Below are positions 52,920 to 63,834 of a stretch of 64,000 nucleotides of DNA, piece by piece. The position numbers and the translations under genes are program-made. Within the stretch, counting starts at the first letter, position 1. Every line of letters starts with the position of its first letter. The stretch is from contig JAFKKF010000014.1 of NCBI GenBank assembly GCA_017305635.1, positions 62,001 to 126,000 on the forward strand. Direction: 5' to 3'. The notes below the pieces were generated by a model. It was given only the letters and a program-made list of their open reading frames with translations. It made no database searches and was not told where the DNA came from. This DNA comes from Hyphomicrobiales bacterium (GTDB taxonomy: Bacteria; Pseudomonadota; Alphaproteobacteria; Rhizobiales; Kaistiaceae).

Positions 52920-54284
52920 ATGCCCATCAACATCCTCATGCCCGCGCTGTCGCCGACCATGGAGAAGGGCAACCTCTCCAAGTGGATCAAGAAGGAGGGC
53001 GACAAGATCAAGGCCGGCGACGTGATCGCCGAGATCGAGACCGACAAGGCGACCATGGAAGTGGAAGCCGTGGACGAGGGCACGCTCGGCAAGATCATTG
53101 TGCCCGAGGGCGCGCAGGATGTCGCGGTGAACGCGCCGATCGCGGTGCTGCTCGCCGAGGGCGAGGACAAGAGCGCGCTGTCGGGGGCGGGCGCCCCGGC
53201 TCCCGGGCCGAAGGCTGCGGCGGCACCCGCCGCGGCCCCGGCTCCTGCTGCCGCTCCGAAGGCCGCAACTCCCGCAGCCGCTCCGGTTGCGGCGCCGAAG
53301 GCGGCAGCTCCCGCCGCCACCAACGGGGCCGTCGCCGCCAACGGCTCCTCCGGCGGGCGCGTCTTCGCCTCGCCGCTCGCCCGGCGTCTGGCGAGGGAAG
53401 CCGGCATCGACCTTTCCGCGGTGAAGGGCTCCGGCCCGCATGGCCGCGTCGTGCAGGCCGATATCGATGCCGCCAGGGCCGGCGGTGTCGCCAAGGCGGC
53501 TCCGGCCGCGGGCGCCCCGGCGCCTGCCGTGCTCGCCAGGGGCATGGCCGACGAGCAGGTCCTGAAGCTCTTCGAGCCGGGCTCCTACGACGTCGTCCCG
53601 CATGACAATGTCCGCAAGGTCATCGCGCGGCGCCTGGTCGAGGCGAAGCAGACGATCCCGCATTTCTACCTGTCGGTGGATACCGAGATCGACGCGCTCC
53701 TGAAGCTCCGCGCCGACATCAACGATGCCGCGCCCAAGGACAAGGACGGCAAGCCGGCCTGGAAGGTCTCGGTCAACGACATGGTGATCAAGGCCCTCGC
53801 CATGGCGCTGCGGCGGATCCCCGATGCCAACGTGACGTGGACCGAGGGGGGGATGCTGCGTCACAAGCGCTCCGACATCGGCGTCGCGGTCTCGATCCCG
53901 GGCGGCCTGATCACGCCGGTCGTACGGAACGCCGACCAGAAGAGCGTGACCCAGATCTCCAACGAGATGAAGGACCTCGCCGCCCGCGCCCGGGTCAAGA
54001 AGCTCGCGCCGCAGGAATACCAGGGCGGCACCTCGGCGGTGTCCAACCTCGGCATGTACGGCGTGAAGAGCTTCTCGGCGGTGATCAACCCGCCGCATGC
54101 GACGATCCTCGCGGTCGGCGCCGGCGAGGAGCGGGCGATCGTGCGCAACCACAAGGTCGAGGTCGCGACGCTGATGACGCTGACGCTGTCGACCGACCAC
54201 CGCGCGGTGGACGGGGCGCTCGGCGCCGAGCTGATCGGGGCGCTGAAGACGCTCATCGAGAAGCCGGCAGGCATGCTGGCCTGA
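52920..54284 (+). CDS. pdhC: Dihydrolipoamide acetyltransferase E2 of pyruvate dehydrogenase
   Basis: Core of the complex, moving acetyl groups to CoA. The 454-residue protein has one lipoyl domain (lipoyl-Lys43 in [17 protein letters not shown]), a long Ala/Pro linker (about 85-140), a peripheral-subunit-binding domain (FASPLARRLAREAGIDLSAV then GSGPHGRVVQADID, about 143-180) and the catalytic domain with ISNEMKDLAARAR, GGTSAVSNLGMYGVKSFSAV and the active-site STDHRAVDGALGAELIGAL. It precedes a small secreted protein and lpd. Confidence 0.97.
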   Translation: MPINILMPALSPTMEKGNLSKWIKKEGDKIKAGDVIAEIETDKATMEVEAVDEGTLGKIIVPEGAQDVAVNAPIAVLLAEGEDKSALSGAGAPAPGPKAAAAPAAAPAPAAAPKAATPAAAPVAAPKAAAPAATNGAVAANGSSGGRVFASPLARRLAREAGIDLSAVKGSGPHGRVVQADIDAARAGGVAKAAPAAGAPAPAVLARGMADEQVLKLFEPGSYDVVPHDNVRKVIARRLVEAKQTIPHFYLSVDTEIDALLKLRADINDAAPKDKDGKPAWKVSVNDMVIKALAMALRRIPDANVTWTEGGMLRHKRSDIGVAVSIPGGLITPVVRNADQKSVTQISNEMKDLAARARVKKLAPQEYQGGTSAVSNLGMYGVKSFSAVINPPHATILAVGAGEERAIVRNHKVEVATLMTLTLSTDHRAVDGALGAELIGALKTLIEKPAGMLA

Positions 54285-54288
54285 CGCC

Positions 54289-54615
54289 ATGCGGCGCATG
54301 CGGGCCCTGGCGGTTGGCATCGGCCTCGCCCTCATCGGCGCGGCGGGACCGGCTTCCGCCGCGCTCGCGCCGATCTACGAGAGCATCCGCGAGATCGGCA
54401 CGATCCTCGACGATCCGCGCCTCGTGCAGGCGATAGGGGCGGGGGCGCTGCCGGTCACGTCGATCACCGACAATGGCGAGGGCGGCTATGTCATCGCGAC
54501 GGAGCGCTGCACGGTCACCGTGATGGTGGTGACCGTTCCGCCCGATCCGGGCAAGCCGATGATGGCCGGCCCGCGCCAGTTCACGCTCGAATTCCAACAA
54601 CCCGTCTGCAAGTAG
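54289..54615 (+). CDS. Small secreted protein in the pdh operon, function unknown
   Basis: 108 residues with a signal peptide (MRRMRALAVGIGLALIGAAG, cleavage likely after PASA at residue 24). The mature part contains YESIREIGTILDDPRLVQAI, TSITDNGEGGYVIATERCTV and FTLEFQQPVCK, with cysteines at about 73 and 107 that could form a disulfide. It lies 4 bases after pdhC and 18 before lpd, so it is cotranscribed with cytoplasmic enzymes although exported. I do not recognise the family. Confidence 0.72.
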   Translation: MRRMRALAVGIGLALIGAAGPASAALAPIYESIREIGTILDDPRLVQAIGAGALPVTSITDNGEGGYVIATERCTVTVMVVTVPPDPGKPMMAGPRQFTLEFQQPVCK

Positions 54616-54633
54616 CCCCGAGGGACTGAAGCC

Positions 54634-56049
54634 ATGGCCAATGCCTACGACGTGATCATCATCGGCTCCGGCCCGGGCGGCTACGTGGCCGCGATCCGCG
54701 GTGCGCAGCTCGGCCTGAAGGTGGCGGTGGTCGAGCGCTCCTATGTCGGCGGCATCTGCCCGAACTGGGGCTGCATCCCGACCAAGGCGCTGCTCCGCTC
54801 GGCCGACGTTTATCATGCGATGACCCATGCCAAGGACTTCGGCCTCTCGGCCGAGAAGCCCGGCTACGACGCGGCGGCGATCGTCAAGCGTTCGCGCGGC
54901 ATCGCCAACCAGATGTCGACCGGGGTCGGCTTCCTCCTGAAGAAGAACAAGGTCGACATCATCTGGGGCACGGCGACGATCACGGCGCCGGGCAAGGTGT
55001 CGGTGAAGGCCTCGGACAACCCGCCGAAGGGAGCGCTCGGCGGCGGCGACTACGCGGCGAAGAACATCATCATCGCCACCGGGGCGCGGCCGCGCCCGCT
55101 GCCGGGCATGGAGCCGGACAAGGCGCTCATCTGGACCTACTTCGAGGCGATGGTGCCGGAGAAGATGCCGAAGTCGCTGCTCGTCGTCGGCTCGGGCGCC
55201 ATCGGCATCGAGTTCGCCTCCTTCTACCGCACCTTCGGGACCGAGGTGACGGTGGTCGAGATCCTGCCGCAGATCCTTCCGGTCGAGGACGAGGAGATCG
55301 CGGCGCTCGCCCGCAAGCGCTTCGAGAAGGAGGGGATCAGGATCCTCACCGATGCCAAGGTCGCCAAGGTCACCAAGGGCAAGGATTCGGTCACCGCGAC
55401 GATCGAGACGAAGGACGGCAAGACCCAGGAGATCACCGCCGAGCGCATGATCTCTGCGGCCGGCGTGGTCGGCAATTCCGAGAACCTCGGGCTCGAGAAG
55501 GTCGGCGTGAAGGTCGACCGCGGCATCATCACCGTCGACGATCATTGCCGCACCAACGTGCCCGGCATCTATGCCATCGGCGACGTGGCCGGCTCGCCGA
55601 TGCTCGCCCACAAGGCCGAGCACGAGGGCGTCATCGCGATCGAAACGATCGCCGGCAAGCATCCGCATGGTCTCGACAAGCTGAAGATCCCGGGCTGCAC
55701 CTATTGCTCGCCGCAGGTCGCCTCCGTCGGGCTCACGGAGAAGAAGGCGATCGCCGCCGGCCACGAGGTTCGCGTCGGCCGCTTCCCCTTCATCGGCAAT
55801 GGCAAGGCGGTGGCGCTCGGCGAGCCGGACGGCATGGTCAAGACCATCTTCGACAAGAAGACGGGCCAGCTCCTCGGCGCCCATCTCGTCGGCGCGGAAG
55901 TGACCGAGCTCGTCCAGGGCTTCGTCGTCGCCATGAACCTCGAGACCACCGAGGAAGAGCTGATCAACGCGGTCTTCCCGCACCCGACCATCTCGGAGAC
56001 GATGCACGAGAGCGTGCTCGCCGCCTATGGAAGGGCGATCCATATCTGA
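54634..56049 (+). CDS. lpdA: Dihydrolipoyl dehydrogenase (E3)
   Basis: Reoxidises dihydrolipoamide with NAD+, a flavoprotein of the pyruvate dehydrogenase complex. The 471-residue protein has the FAD site IIGSGPGGYVAAIRGAQLGL, the redox-active disulfide GGICPNWGCIPTKALL, the NAD site LLVVGSGAIGIEFASFYRTF, the second FAD motif GIYAIGDVAGSPMLAHKAEH, and the C-terminal His-Glu region VFPHPTISETMHES of the dimer interface. GAGGGACTG before the ATG. It converges on a small secreted-protein gene with 6 bases between. Confidence 0.97.
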   Translation: MANAYDVIIIGSGPGGYVAAIRGAQLGLKVAVVERSYVGGICPNWGCIPTKALLRSADVYHAMTHAKDFGLSAEKPGYDAAAIVKRSRGIANQMSTGVGFLLKKNKVDIIWGTATITAPGKVSVKASDNPPKGALGGGDYAAKNIIIATGARPRPLPGMEPDKALIWTYFEAMVPEKMPKSLLVVGSGAIGIEFASFYRTFGTEVTVVEILPQILPVEDEEIAALARKRFEKEGIRILTDAKVAKVTKGKDSVTATIETKDGKTQEITAERMISAAGVVGNSENLGLEKVGVKVDRGIITVDDHCRTNVPGIYAIGDVAGSPMLAHKAEHEGVIAIETIAGKHPHGLDKLKIPGCTYCSPQVASVGLTEKKAIAAGHEVRVGRFPFIGNGKAVALGEPDGMVKTIFDKKTGQLLGAHLVGAEVTELVQGFVVAMNLETTEEELINAVFPHPTISETMHESVLAAYGRAIHI

Positions 56050-56055
56050 CCGGGA

Positions 56056-56448
56056 TCACTCCGCCGGGACGGAATGGCACGGATCGAGGAGGATCGCCTT
56101 CCGGTCCAGGTAGCGTATGCGCCCCTCCATCTGGACCATGTCGCCGACCTTCTTCATGGGATTGTAGGTCTCCATGCAGGCGACGCGCGGCGTGTCGGGG
56201 CATATGACCGTGACCATGGTGGGGTCGTTCGCGTTGATCGCCACGACCTTCTCCCGCGCGAACAGGATCGGCGACCATCCATAGGCTTCCGGCCGGATGC
56301 CGGCGGCGATCGCGGCAATCAACGCGCAGGTCGCCTCGTATTCGCGGTCGCCTTCGGTCGCGTCGCCGGCGAGGGGCGACGCGACCGGCAGGCCCAGTGC
56401 CAGGGCAAGTGCGGCAATGCGGGCCGCGATCATGTATCTGCCTGTCAT
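56056..56448 (-). CDS. Small secreted protein, function unknown
   Basis: 130 residues with a signal peptide (MTGRYMIAARIAALALALGL, cleavage likely after ASPLA near residue 27). The mature part has EYEATCALIAAIAAGIRPEA, VAINANDPTMVTVICPDTPR, VACMETYNPMKKVGDMVQME and ends ILLDPCHSVPAE, with four cysteines in an irregular pattern. The VTVICPDTP and GDMVQMEGRI stretch could be a small beta-barrel. ATG 56448 is chosen; ATG 56433 inside the same signal peptide is the alternative. I do not recognise the family. Confidence 0.65.
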   Translation of the reverse strand: MTGRYMIAARIAALALALGLPVASPLAGDATEGDREYEATCALIAAIAAGIRPEAYGWSPILFAREKVVAINANDPTMVTVICPDTPRVACMETYNPMKKVGDMVQMEGRIRYLDRKAILLDPCHSVPAE

Positions 56449-56532
56449 GCCGTCAGGTAGCCGGGATTTTGGCCGGCTGCCAAGTCGGGATAGACTGCGA
56501 AAAGCGAGGAGTCGGCGCGAGGGAGGCGGGAC

Positions 56533-56790
56533 ATGAACGATCAGGCAAGGGCGATCGTCGCCTGGGTCATCATCGGGCTCATCGCGGGGCTGGTCGCAAG
56601 CGTCATCGTCGGCACGCCGGGCGGGCTGATCCGCTACCTGGTCGCCGGCCTGATCGGCTCCGTGGTCGGCGGCTTCCTTGCGCGCCAGCTCAAGATCCGG
56701 CTCAATTTCGGCAATGCCTTCCTGGAGCAGGTGGTCATTGCGATCGGCGGCGCGATCGTGGTGCTGATCATCGCCCAGATCGTGCTCTGA
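56533..56790 (+). CDS. GlsB/YeaQ/YmgE-family membrane protein
   Basis: 85 residues, almost all hydrophobic: three membrane helices (AIVAWVIIGLIAGLVASVIV, IRYLVAGLIGSVVGGFLARQ, EQVVIAIGGAIVVLIIAQIV) separated by the glycine-rich GTPGG and the short KIRLNFGN loop, the pattern of the transglycosylase-associated (YeaQ/YmgE/GlsB) family, linked to stress responses with unknown biochemistry. GGGAGGCGGG lies before the ATG. It diverges from the small secreted-protein gene before it and precedes lipA by 115 bases. Confidence 0.85.
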   Translation: MNDQARAIVAWVIIGLIAGLVASVIVGTPGGLIRYLVAGLIGSVVGGFLARQLKIRLNFGNAFLEQVVIAIGGAIVVLIIAQIVL

Positions 56791-56905
56791 CCGTCCGTTG
56801 CGCCAGCCCGGAGCAGCCCTGCATGACAAGCAATGGTGCTGCTCGCCGGAAACCCCTATATCCATGAGGCGATTGGCGAAACCGCCGCAAGGGAAGCGCT
56901 AGTTC

Positions 56906-57865
56906 ATGGTCGTGGTACTGGATACGGTCGCCGGCAGGGATGTCCGCCCGCGCCACCCGGAAAAGCAGAGCCGGCCGGACGCGCCGGTGCTCCGCAAGCC
57001 TGACTGGATCCGCGTGCGCGCGCCCGGCTCGCCGGTCTTCCGCGAGACCACCTCGATCGTGCGCGAGCACAAGCTCGTCACCGTCTGCGAGGAGGCGGGC
57101 TGCCCGAACATCGGCGAGTGCTGGTCGAAGAAGCACGCGACCTTCATGATCATGGGCGATACCTGCACGCGCGCCTGTGCCTTCTGCAACGTGCGCACGG
57201 GCCTGCCGCAGGCGCTCGACCCCAGCGAGCCGGCGGGCGTCGCGGACGCCACCGCCAAGCTCGGGCTGACCCATGTCGTGGTGACCTCGGTCGACCGCGA
57301 CGACCTCGCCGATGGCGGGGCGGCGCATTTTGCCGAGACGATCCGTGCGATCCGCGCCGCGAGCCCGGCGACCATCGAGGTGCTGACGCCGGATTTCCTG
57401 CGCAAGGACGGTGCGCTCGAGGTGGTCGTGAAGGCGCGGCCGGACGTGTTCAACCACAACCTCGAGACGGTGCCGTCGAAATACCTCACGGTGCGGCCGG
57501 GTGCGCGCTACTTCGCCTCGCTTCGGCTCCTCCAGCAGGTGAAGGAGCTCGATCCGTCGATGTTCACCAAGTCCGGCATCATGGTCGGGCTCGGCGAGGA
57601 GCGGAACGAGGTCCTCCAGCTGATGGACGACCTGCGCGCGGCGAACGTCGATTTCCTCACCATCGGCCAGTACCTGCAGCCGACGCGCAAGCACCATCCG
57701 ATCGTGCGCTACGTCACGCCGGACGAGTTCAAGGCCTACGAGACCATCGCCTATGCCAAGGGCTTCCTGATGGTCTCGGCGAGCCCGCTGACGCGCTCCT
57801 CGCACCATGCCGGCGAGGATTTCGCCAAGCTCCGCGCCGCCCGCGCGGCGCGCCAGGGGACCTGA
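56906..57865 (+). CDS. lipA: Lipoyl synthase
   Basis: Radical SAM enzyme that inserts two sulfurs into octanoyl groups on the lipoyl domains of PdhB and PdhC encoded just upstream. The 319-residue protein has the auxiliary cluster motif [20 protein letters not shown], the radical SAM cluster [16 protein letters not shown], and [32 protein letters not shown] and [15 protein letters not shown]. Its place after the pdh genes is functionally coherent. Confidence 0.97.
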   Translation: MVVVLDTVAGRDVRPRHPEKQSRPDAPVLRKPDWIRVRAPGSPVFRETTSIVREHKLVTVCEEAGCPNIGECWSKKHATFMIMGDTCTRACAFCNVRTGLPQALDPSEPAGVADATAKLGLTHVVVTSVDRDDLADGGAAHFAETIRAIRAASPATIEVLTPDFLRKDGALEVVVKARPDVFNHNLETVPSKYLTVRPGARYFASLRLLQQVKELDPSMFTKSGIMVGLGEERNEVLQLMDDLRAANVDFLTIGQYLQPTRKHHPIVRYVTPDEFKAYETIAYAKGFLMVSASPLTRSSHHAGEDFAKLRAARAARQGT

Positions 57866-57875
57866 GCGGCCGGCC

Positions 57876-58355
57876 ATGCCGAGCTTCACGGCGACGCGGC
57901 GGGTCCGGCATTCCGCGACCGACATGTTCGACCTCGTCGCCGACGTCGAGGCCTATCCGAAGTTCCTGCCGATGTGCGAGCGGCTGACCGTGCGCTCGCG
58001 CCGGAAGGATGGCGACAGGGATGTGCTCATCGCGACGATGACGGTCGCCTACAAGTTCGTGCGCGAGTCCTTCACCACGCGCGTGACGCTCGACCGCGCG
58101 AGCTTTCTCATCCAGGCGGAATATATCGACGGGCCGTTTAGCCATCTCGAGAACGTCTGGCGCTTCGAGCCGCATGGCCGCGGCGACTGCATCATCCGTT
58201 TCTCCATCGACTACGAGTTCAAGTCGCGCCTCCTGCAGATGCTGATCGGCTCGCTCTTCGAGCGCGTCTTCGCGCGCTACACCGAGGCGTTCGAGGCGCG
58301 GGCGGATGCGGTATACGGCGTAGAGGGCGGGACGCCGCGCCTGTCCCCGGCCTAG
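57876..58355 (+). CDS. RatA/Coq10-like START-domain protein
   Basis: 159-residue protein of the polyketide-cyclase/START fold: RRVRHSATDMFDLVADVEAY then PKFLPMCERLTV, FTTRVTLDRASFLIQAEYID and GPFSHLENVWRFEPHGRGDC, with IRFSIDYEFKSRLLQMLIG at the end. Relatives include the mitochondrial ubiquinone chaperone Coq10 and E. coli RatA; placement after lipA is common in alphaproteobacteria. Its ATG follows lipA by 10 bases. Its stop shares a CTAG with the end of the cinA gene. Which function applies here is undecided. Confidence 0.85.
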   Translation: MPSFTATRRVRHSATDMFDLVADVEAYPKFLPMCERLTVRSRRKDGDRDVLIATMTVAYKFVRESFTTRVTLDRASFLIQAEYIDGPFSHLENVWRFEPHGRGDCIIRFSIDYEFKSRLLQMLIGSLFERVFARYTEAFEARADAVYGVEGGTPRLSPA

Positions 58356-58846
58356 CCGGCCAGCTCCCGCAGCATCGCGAGCGCCTGACGCACCGCGGCA
58401 AGGCGGATGGCGCTGCGGCCCCCGTCCGGAAACACGCAGCGGACGTGATTGAGGAGGCCGCCACGCTGGGCGGCGGCGAAGTGGACGAGCCCCACGGGCT
58501 TGTCGGGCGAGCCGCCGCCCGGGCCGGCGATCCCTGTGATGGCGACGACCAACGACGCGGTGGAGCGGGCGAGCGCGCCCTCGGCCATGGCGCGGGCGAC
58601 GGTCTCGCTCACCGCGCCATGGCGGTTGATCACGTCCGGCGGCACGCCGAGGAGCGCCGATTTCGCCGCATTGGAATAGGTGACCATGCCGCGGTCGACC
58701 ACCGCCGACGAACCGGCGATCTCGGTGAGCACGCCGGCGACCAATCCGCCGGTGCAGGACTCGGCGGTGGCGATGGTGAGGCGCTGGTCCGTGCAGCGCT
58801 CGATCAGCTCGCGGGCGAGGGGAAGGAGAGGGGTGAGGTCGGTCAT
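58352..58846 (-). CDS. CinA-like nicotinamide-nucleotide amidohydrolase
   Basis: 164-residue CinA C-terminal domain protein, the family of PncC enzymes that deamidate NMN in pyridine-nucleotide salvage. Motifs ATAESCTGGLVAGVLTEIAG, VVDRGMVTYSNAAKSALLGV, VINRHGAVSETVARAMAEGA and VVAITGIAGPGGGSPDKPVG are characteristic. The N-terminal MoeA-like domain of full CinA is absent. It lies 7 bases behind ispDF on the same strand, so it is probably cotranscribed with it. Confidence 0.92.
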   Translation of the reverse strand: MTDLTPLLPLARELIERCTDQRLTIATAESCTGGLVAGVLTEIAGSSAVVDRGMVTYSNAAKSALLGVPPDVINRHGAVSETVARAMAEGALARSTASLVVAITGIAGPGGGSPDKPVGLVHFAAAQRGGLLNHVRCVFPDGGRSAIRLAAVRQALAMLRELAG

Positions 58847-58853
58847 CGCCTGC

Positions 58854-60038
58854 TCATGGCCGGAAGGGTAGGCGGATGGTCGCCATCGCATAGGCGGCGA
58901 TGCCCTCCGACCGGCCGATGAAGCCGAGGCCCTCGTTGGTGGTTGCCTTGACGCCGACCTGGTCCGGCCGGATGCCGGCGATGGAGGCGATGCGGGTGCG
59001 CATGGCGTCGCGATGGGGGCCGATCTTCGGCGCCTCGGCGATCACCGCCACGTCGAGATGGGCGAGGCGCCCGCCGCGCGCGGCGACGCGCTCGACCGCG
59101 AAGGCGAGGAAGCGGTCGGAGGAGGCGCCCCGCCAGCGCTCGTCGGAAGGCGGGAAGTGGGAGCCGATGTCGCCATCGGCGAGCGCGCCGAGTACCGCAT
59201 CGGTGAGGGCATGGAGCACGACGTCGGCGTCGGAATGGCCGACGAGGCCGCGCGTATGGGGGATCTGGACGCCACCGAGGGTTACCCAGTCGCCCGGTCC
59301 GAGGGCGTGGACGTCGTAGCCGACGCCGACGCGCACGTCGCCGGCGGCAAGGGCGGCCTCGGCGGCCAGGCGCCGGTCGGCATCGGCGAAATCCTCCGCC
59401 GTGGTGAGCTTCACGTTGCCGGCTTCGCCCGCCACGGTGACCACGGGGATGCCGGCCCATTCGGCCACGGCGGCGTCGTCGGTGACCTCGACCCCGGCCG
59501 CCGCCGCGCGCCGGTGTGCGTCGCGGATCGCGGCGAAGCGGAAGCCCTGGGGCGTCTCGGCGCCGGCGAGGTTCTCGCGCGGCACGGTCTCCGCGACGGT
59601 GCCGTCGGCGCGGATGCGCTTCAGCGTATTGGCGACCGGCACCACGGGGAGGACCGCATCGGCCGCGTCCAGCGCGCCGATGACGCGGGTGAGGAGCGCC
59701 GCGCTCGCAAAGGGCCGGGCGGCATCCTGGATGAGCACTTTGTCCGGGTTCAGGTCTTCCAGGGCGGCGAGCCCGTTGAGGACCGATTGCTGGCGGCTGG
59801 CGCCGCCATGGACCGGCTTCATCAGCTTCCTGTGTTGCGATGCAATAGCCGCATAGCGCCCTGCATCGTCGGGGTGAATGACGGTCACGACCCGGTCGAT
59901 GGCGTCATGGGCGAGGAAGGCGTCGAGCGTGTGCCGCAACAAGGAGATGCCGCCAAGCTCCTGATATTGCTTCGGAACCTGGGCGCCCGCGACGCGGGTC
60001 CCGCGGCCGGCGGCGACGATGATGGCGGCATTGGTCAT
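58854..60038 (-). CDS. ispDF: Bifunctional 2-C-methyl-D-erythritol 4-phosphate cytidylyltransferase / 2,4-cyclodiphosphate synthase
   Basis: Carries two steps of the MEP pathway in one chain, as usual in alphaproteobacteria. IspD (residues 1-220): [54 protein letters not shown]. IspF (about 235-394): [20 protein letters not shown] with the zinc ligands Asp and His, [40 protein letters not shown] and [20 protein letters not shown]. The total of 394 residues is normal. It complements dxr in the same window. It diverges from dusB. Confidence 0.97.
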   Translation of the reverse strand: MTNAAIIVAAGRGTRVAGAQVPKQYQELGGISLLRHTLDAFLAHDAIDRVVTVIHPDDAGRYAAIASQHRKLMKPVHGGASRQQSVLNGLAALEDLNPDKVLIQDAARPFASAALLTRVIGALDAADAVLPVVPVANTLKRIRADGTVAETVPRENLAGAETPQGFRFAAIRDAHRRAAAAGVEVTDDAAVAEWAGIPVVTVAGEAGNVKLTTAEDFADADRRLAAEAALAAGDVRVGVGYDVHALGPGDWVTLGGVQIPHTRGLVGHSDADVVLHALTDAVLGALADGDIGSHFPPSDERWRGASSDRFLAFAVERVAARGGRLAHLDVAVIAEAPKIGPHRDAMRTRIASIAGIRPDQVGVKATTNEGLGFIGRSEGIAAYAMATIRLPFRP

Positions 60039-60154
60039 GGTCCGGCATTAAACACGGCTGCCGGAAGGCGGGGCAACCATGAATGCGGCGGCCCTTGCCG
60101 TTCCCCCCTGATTCTGACTACGATATGTGCAGAAAAGTTGGGTGCCTATCGAAT

Positions 60155-61171
60155 ATGCAAGCCTTCGCCGACCTGGCCGCGCCGCTCGCCATCGGGCCCG
60201 TCACGATCCCCAACCGGGTCTTCCTCGCGCCGATGTCGGGCGTATCGGATCGTCCGATGCGCATGCTCGCCGCGCGCTTCGGTGCCGGATTAGTCGTATC
60301 CGAAATGGTCGCCAGCGAGCAACTGGCGGTCGGTCATCCGGAAAGCGTCATGCGCGCCGAGCGTTCGGGTGCGGGGCCGCACGTCGTCCAGCTCGCCGGG
60401 CGCGAGGCGCACTGGATGGCCGAGGGGGCGCGCGCGGCGACCGATGCCGGCGCCGACATCATCGACATCAACATGGGCTGCCCGGCGAAGAAGGTGACGA
60501 GCGGCTATTCCGGCTCGGCCCTGATGCGCGACCTCGACCATGCATTGACGCTGATCGAGGCGACGGTCGGCGCCACCTCCCTGCCGGTCACGCTGAAGAT
60601 GCGGCTCGGCTGGGACGAGAAGACGATGAACGCGCCGGAGCTGGCGCGCCGGGCCGAGGCGGCGGGGGTCCGGATGGTCACCGTCCACGGCCGCACGCGC
60701 TGCCAGTTCTACGAGGGCAGGGCGGACTGGACGGCGATCCGCCGCGTCAAGGACGCCATATCCATCCCGCTCGTCGCCAATGGCGACCTCACGAATCCGG
60801 ACGAGGCCGCCGCCATGCTCGCGGCCTCGGGCGCCGACGGCGTCATGGTCGGCCGCGGCGCCTATGGCCGGCCCTGGCTCCCCGGTGCCATCGCGGCGCG
60901 GGCCGCCGGATGCGAGGTGGCGGCGCCGTCGGGCGCGGCGCTCGCGGACCTCGTCAGCGAACACTACGAGGCGATGCTCGCGCATTACGGCGAGCCGCTC
61001 GGCCTGCGCTGCGCCCGCAAGCATCTCGGCTGGTATGCCGACCGCCTTGCGCCTTGCGCCGAGGTGAAGGCGCTGCGCGCGGCGATGATGGGCGCCACCA
61101 GTCCGCGCGAGGTGATGCGCCTGATCGCGGCGCTCTTCGGCGAGGGCGGCGACCGCATGGAGGCTGCATGA
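60155..61171 (+). CDS. dusB: tRNA-dihydrouridine synthase (NifR3-type DusB)
   Basis: Flavin-dependent reduction of uridines in tRNA. The 338-residue TIM barrel has [32 protein letters not shown], the catalytic Cys in [39 protein letters not shown] and [18 protein letters not shown]. The ATG at 60155 is chosen because it precedes the conserved barrel start; the upstream frame is non-coding. Its stop overlaps ntrB by 4 bases; nifR3-ntrB-ntrC is a classical operon. Confidence 0.95.
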   Translation: MQAFADLAAPLAIGPVTIPNRVFLAPMSGVSDRPMRMLAARFGAGLVVSEMVASEQLAVGHPESVMRAERSGAGPHVVQLAGREAHWMAEGARAATDAGADIIDINMGCPAKKVTSGYSGSALMRDLDHALTLIEATVGATSLPVTLKMRLGWDEKTMNAPELARRAEAAGVRMVTVHGRTRCQFYEGRADWTAIRRVKDAISIPLVANGDLTNPDEAAAMLAASGADGVMVGRGAYGRPWLPGAIAARAAGCEVAAPSGAALADLVSEHYEAMLAHYGEPLGLRCARKHLGWYADRLAPCAEVKALRAAMMGATSPREVMRLIAALFGEGGDRMEAA

Positions 61172-62292
61172 ACGTTCCCGCCCAGCGCGCGCGGCCCGCC
61201 GAGAGCGCCGCCCCGGCGCTGCTCGATGCGCTGCCGCATCCGGTGCTGATGGTCGACGGGACCGGCAATATCGTCGAGGCCAACGTCGCGGCGGAGAGCT
61301 TCTTCCAGGCGTCCAAGACGGTGCTCAGGCGCCACCCGCTCGCCTATTTCATTCCCTTCGGCAGCCCGCTCCTGTCGCTGGTCGACCAGGTGCGCGAGCG
61401 TGCCTCGCCGGTCAACGAATACCGCGTCGACATCGGTACGCCGCGGAACGGCGGCGAGCGCATCGTCGACATCTATGCCTCGCCGGTGACGGAGGCGCAG
61501 GAAAGCGTCGTCATCGTGCTGCAGGAGCGGTCGATGGCTGACAAGCTCGACCGCCAGCTTACCCATCGCGGCGCGGCCCGCTCGGTGACCGGGCTCGCCG
61601 CGATGCTCGCCCACGAGATCAAGAACCCGCTCTCGGGGATCCGCGGGGCGGCGCAGCTCCTCGAATCCTCGGTCGACGACAACGACCGTGCCCTCACGCG
61701 CCTCATCTGCGACGAGGCCGACCGCATCGTGAAGCTGGTCGACCGCATGGAGGTCTTCTCGGACGAGCGGCCGATCGAGCGCGAGCCGGTCAACATCCAC
61801 AGCGTCCTCGACCACGTGCGGCGCATCGCCCTGTCGGGCTTCGCCCGCTCGATCCGGATCGGCGACGAATACGATCCGTCGCTGCCGCCGGTCTATGCCA
61901 ATCGCGACCAGCTCGTGCAGGTCTTCCTCAACCTCCTCAAGAACGCGGCGGAGTCGATCGGCGACGCGGCGGATGGCGAGATCGTGCTGACGACCGCCTA
62001 CAAGCCGGGCTTCCGGTTGACGGTGCCGGGCAATGCCGACCGCGTCACCCTGCCGCTCGAATTCTGCGTGCGCGACAACGGCAAGGGCGTGCCGGCCGAC
62101 ATGCTGCCGCACCTCTTCGACCCCTTCGTCACGACCAAGGCCAACGGCACGGGACTGGGCCTTGCCCTGGTCGCCAAGATCATCGGCGACCATGGCGGGG
62201 TCATCGAATGCGAGTCCCAGCCTCGCCGGACCGTATTCCGCGTGCTGATGCCCGCCTTCCCCGGGCCGGCCAACAGGGACAAGGAAGAGTAA
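61168..62292 (+). CDS. ntrB: Nitrogen regulation sensor histidine kinase NtrB
   Basis: Cytoplasmic sensor kinase controlled by PII, phosphorylating NtrC under nitrogen limitation. The 374-residue protein has a PAS domain ([20 protein letters not shown], about 18-118), the phosphoacceptor His149 in [20 protein letters not shown], and an ATPase core with [34 protein letters not shown] and [20 protein letters not shown]. It overlaps dusB (ATGA) and ends 1 base before ntrC. Confidence 0.97.
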   Translation: MNVPAQRARPAESAAPALLDALPHPVLMVDGTGNIVEANVAAESFFQASKTVLRRHPLAYFIPFGSPLLSLVDQVRERASPVNEYRVDIGTPRNGGERIVDIYASPVTEAQESVVIVLQERSMADKLDRQLTHRGAARSVTGLAAMLAHEIKNPLSGIRGAAQLLESSVDDNDRALTRLICDEADRIVKLVDRMEVFSDERPIEREPVNIHSVLDHVRRIALSGFARSIRIGDEYDPSLPPVYANRDQLVQVFLNLLKNAAESIGDAADGEIVLTTAYKPGFRLTVPGNADRVTLPLEFCVRDNGKGVPADMLPHLFDPFVTTKANGTGLGLALVAKIIGDHGGVIECESQPRRTVFRVLMPAFPGPANRDKEE

Positions 62293-62293
62293 G

Positions 62294-63736
<1,443 letters not shown>

Positions 63737-63834
63737 GCCGGGCCGTGCGCGTTTGCAGCGCGGCGCGAAGGGCGGCATAAGCGGGAGGTGACTGCGCACC
63801 AGGCGGGTCCGCCGGGAGAATTCGGGGAGAAGCC

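Noticed and set aside
60127-61167. A 347-codon N-terminal extension of ntrB through dusB
   Set aside because: It is a shifted-frame shadow of dusB; NtrB starts at the ATGA overlap where its PAS domain begins.
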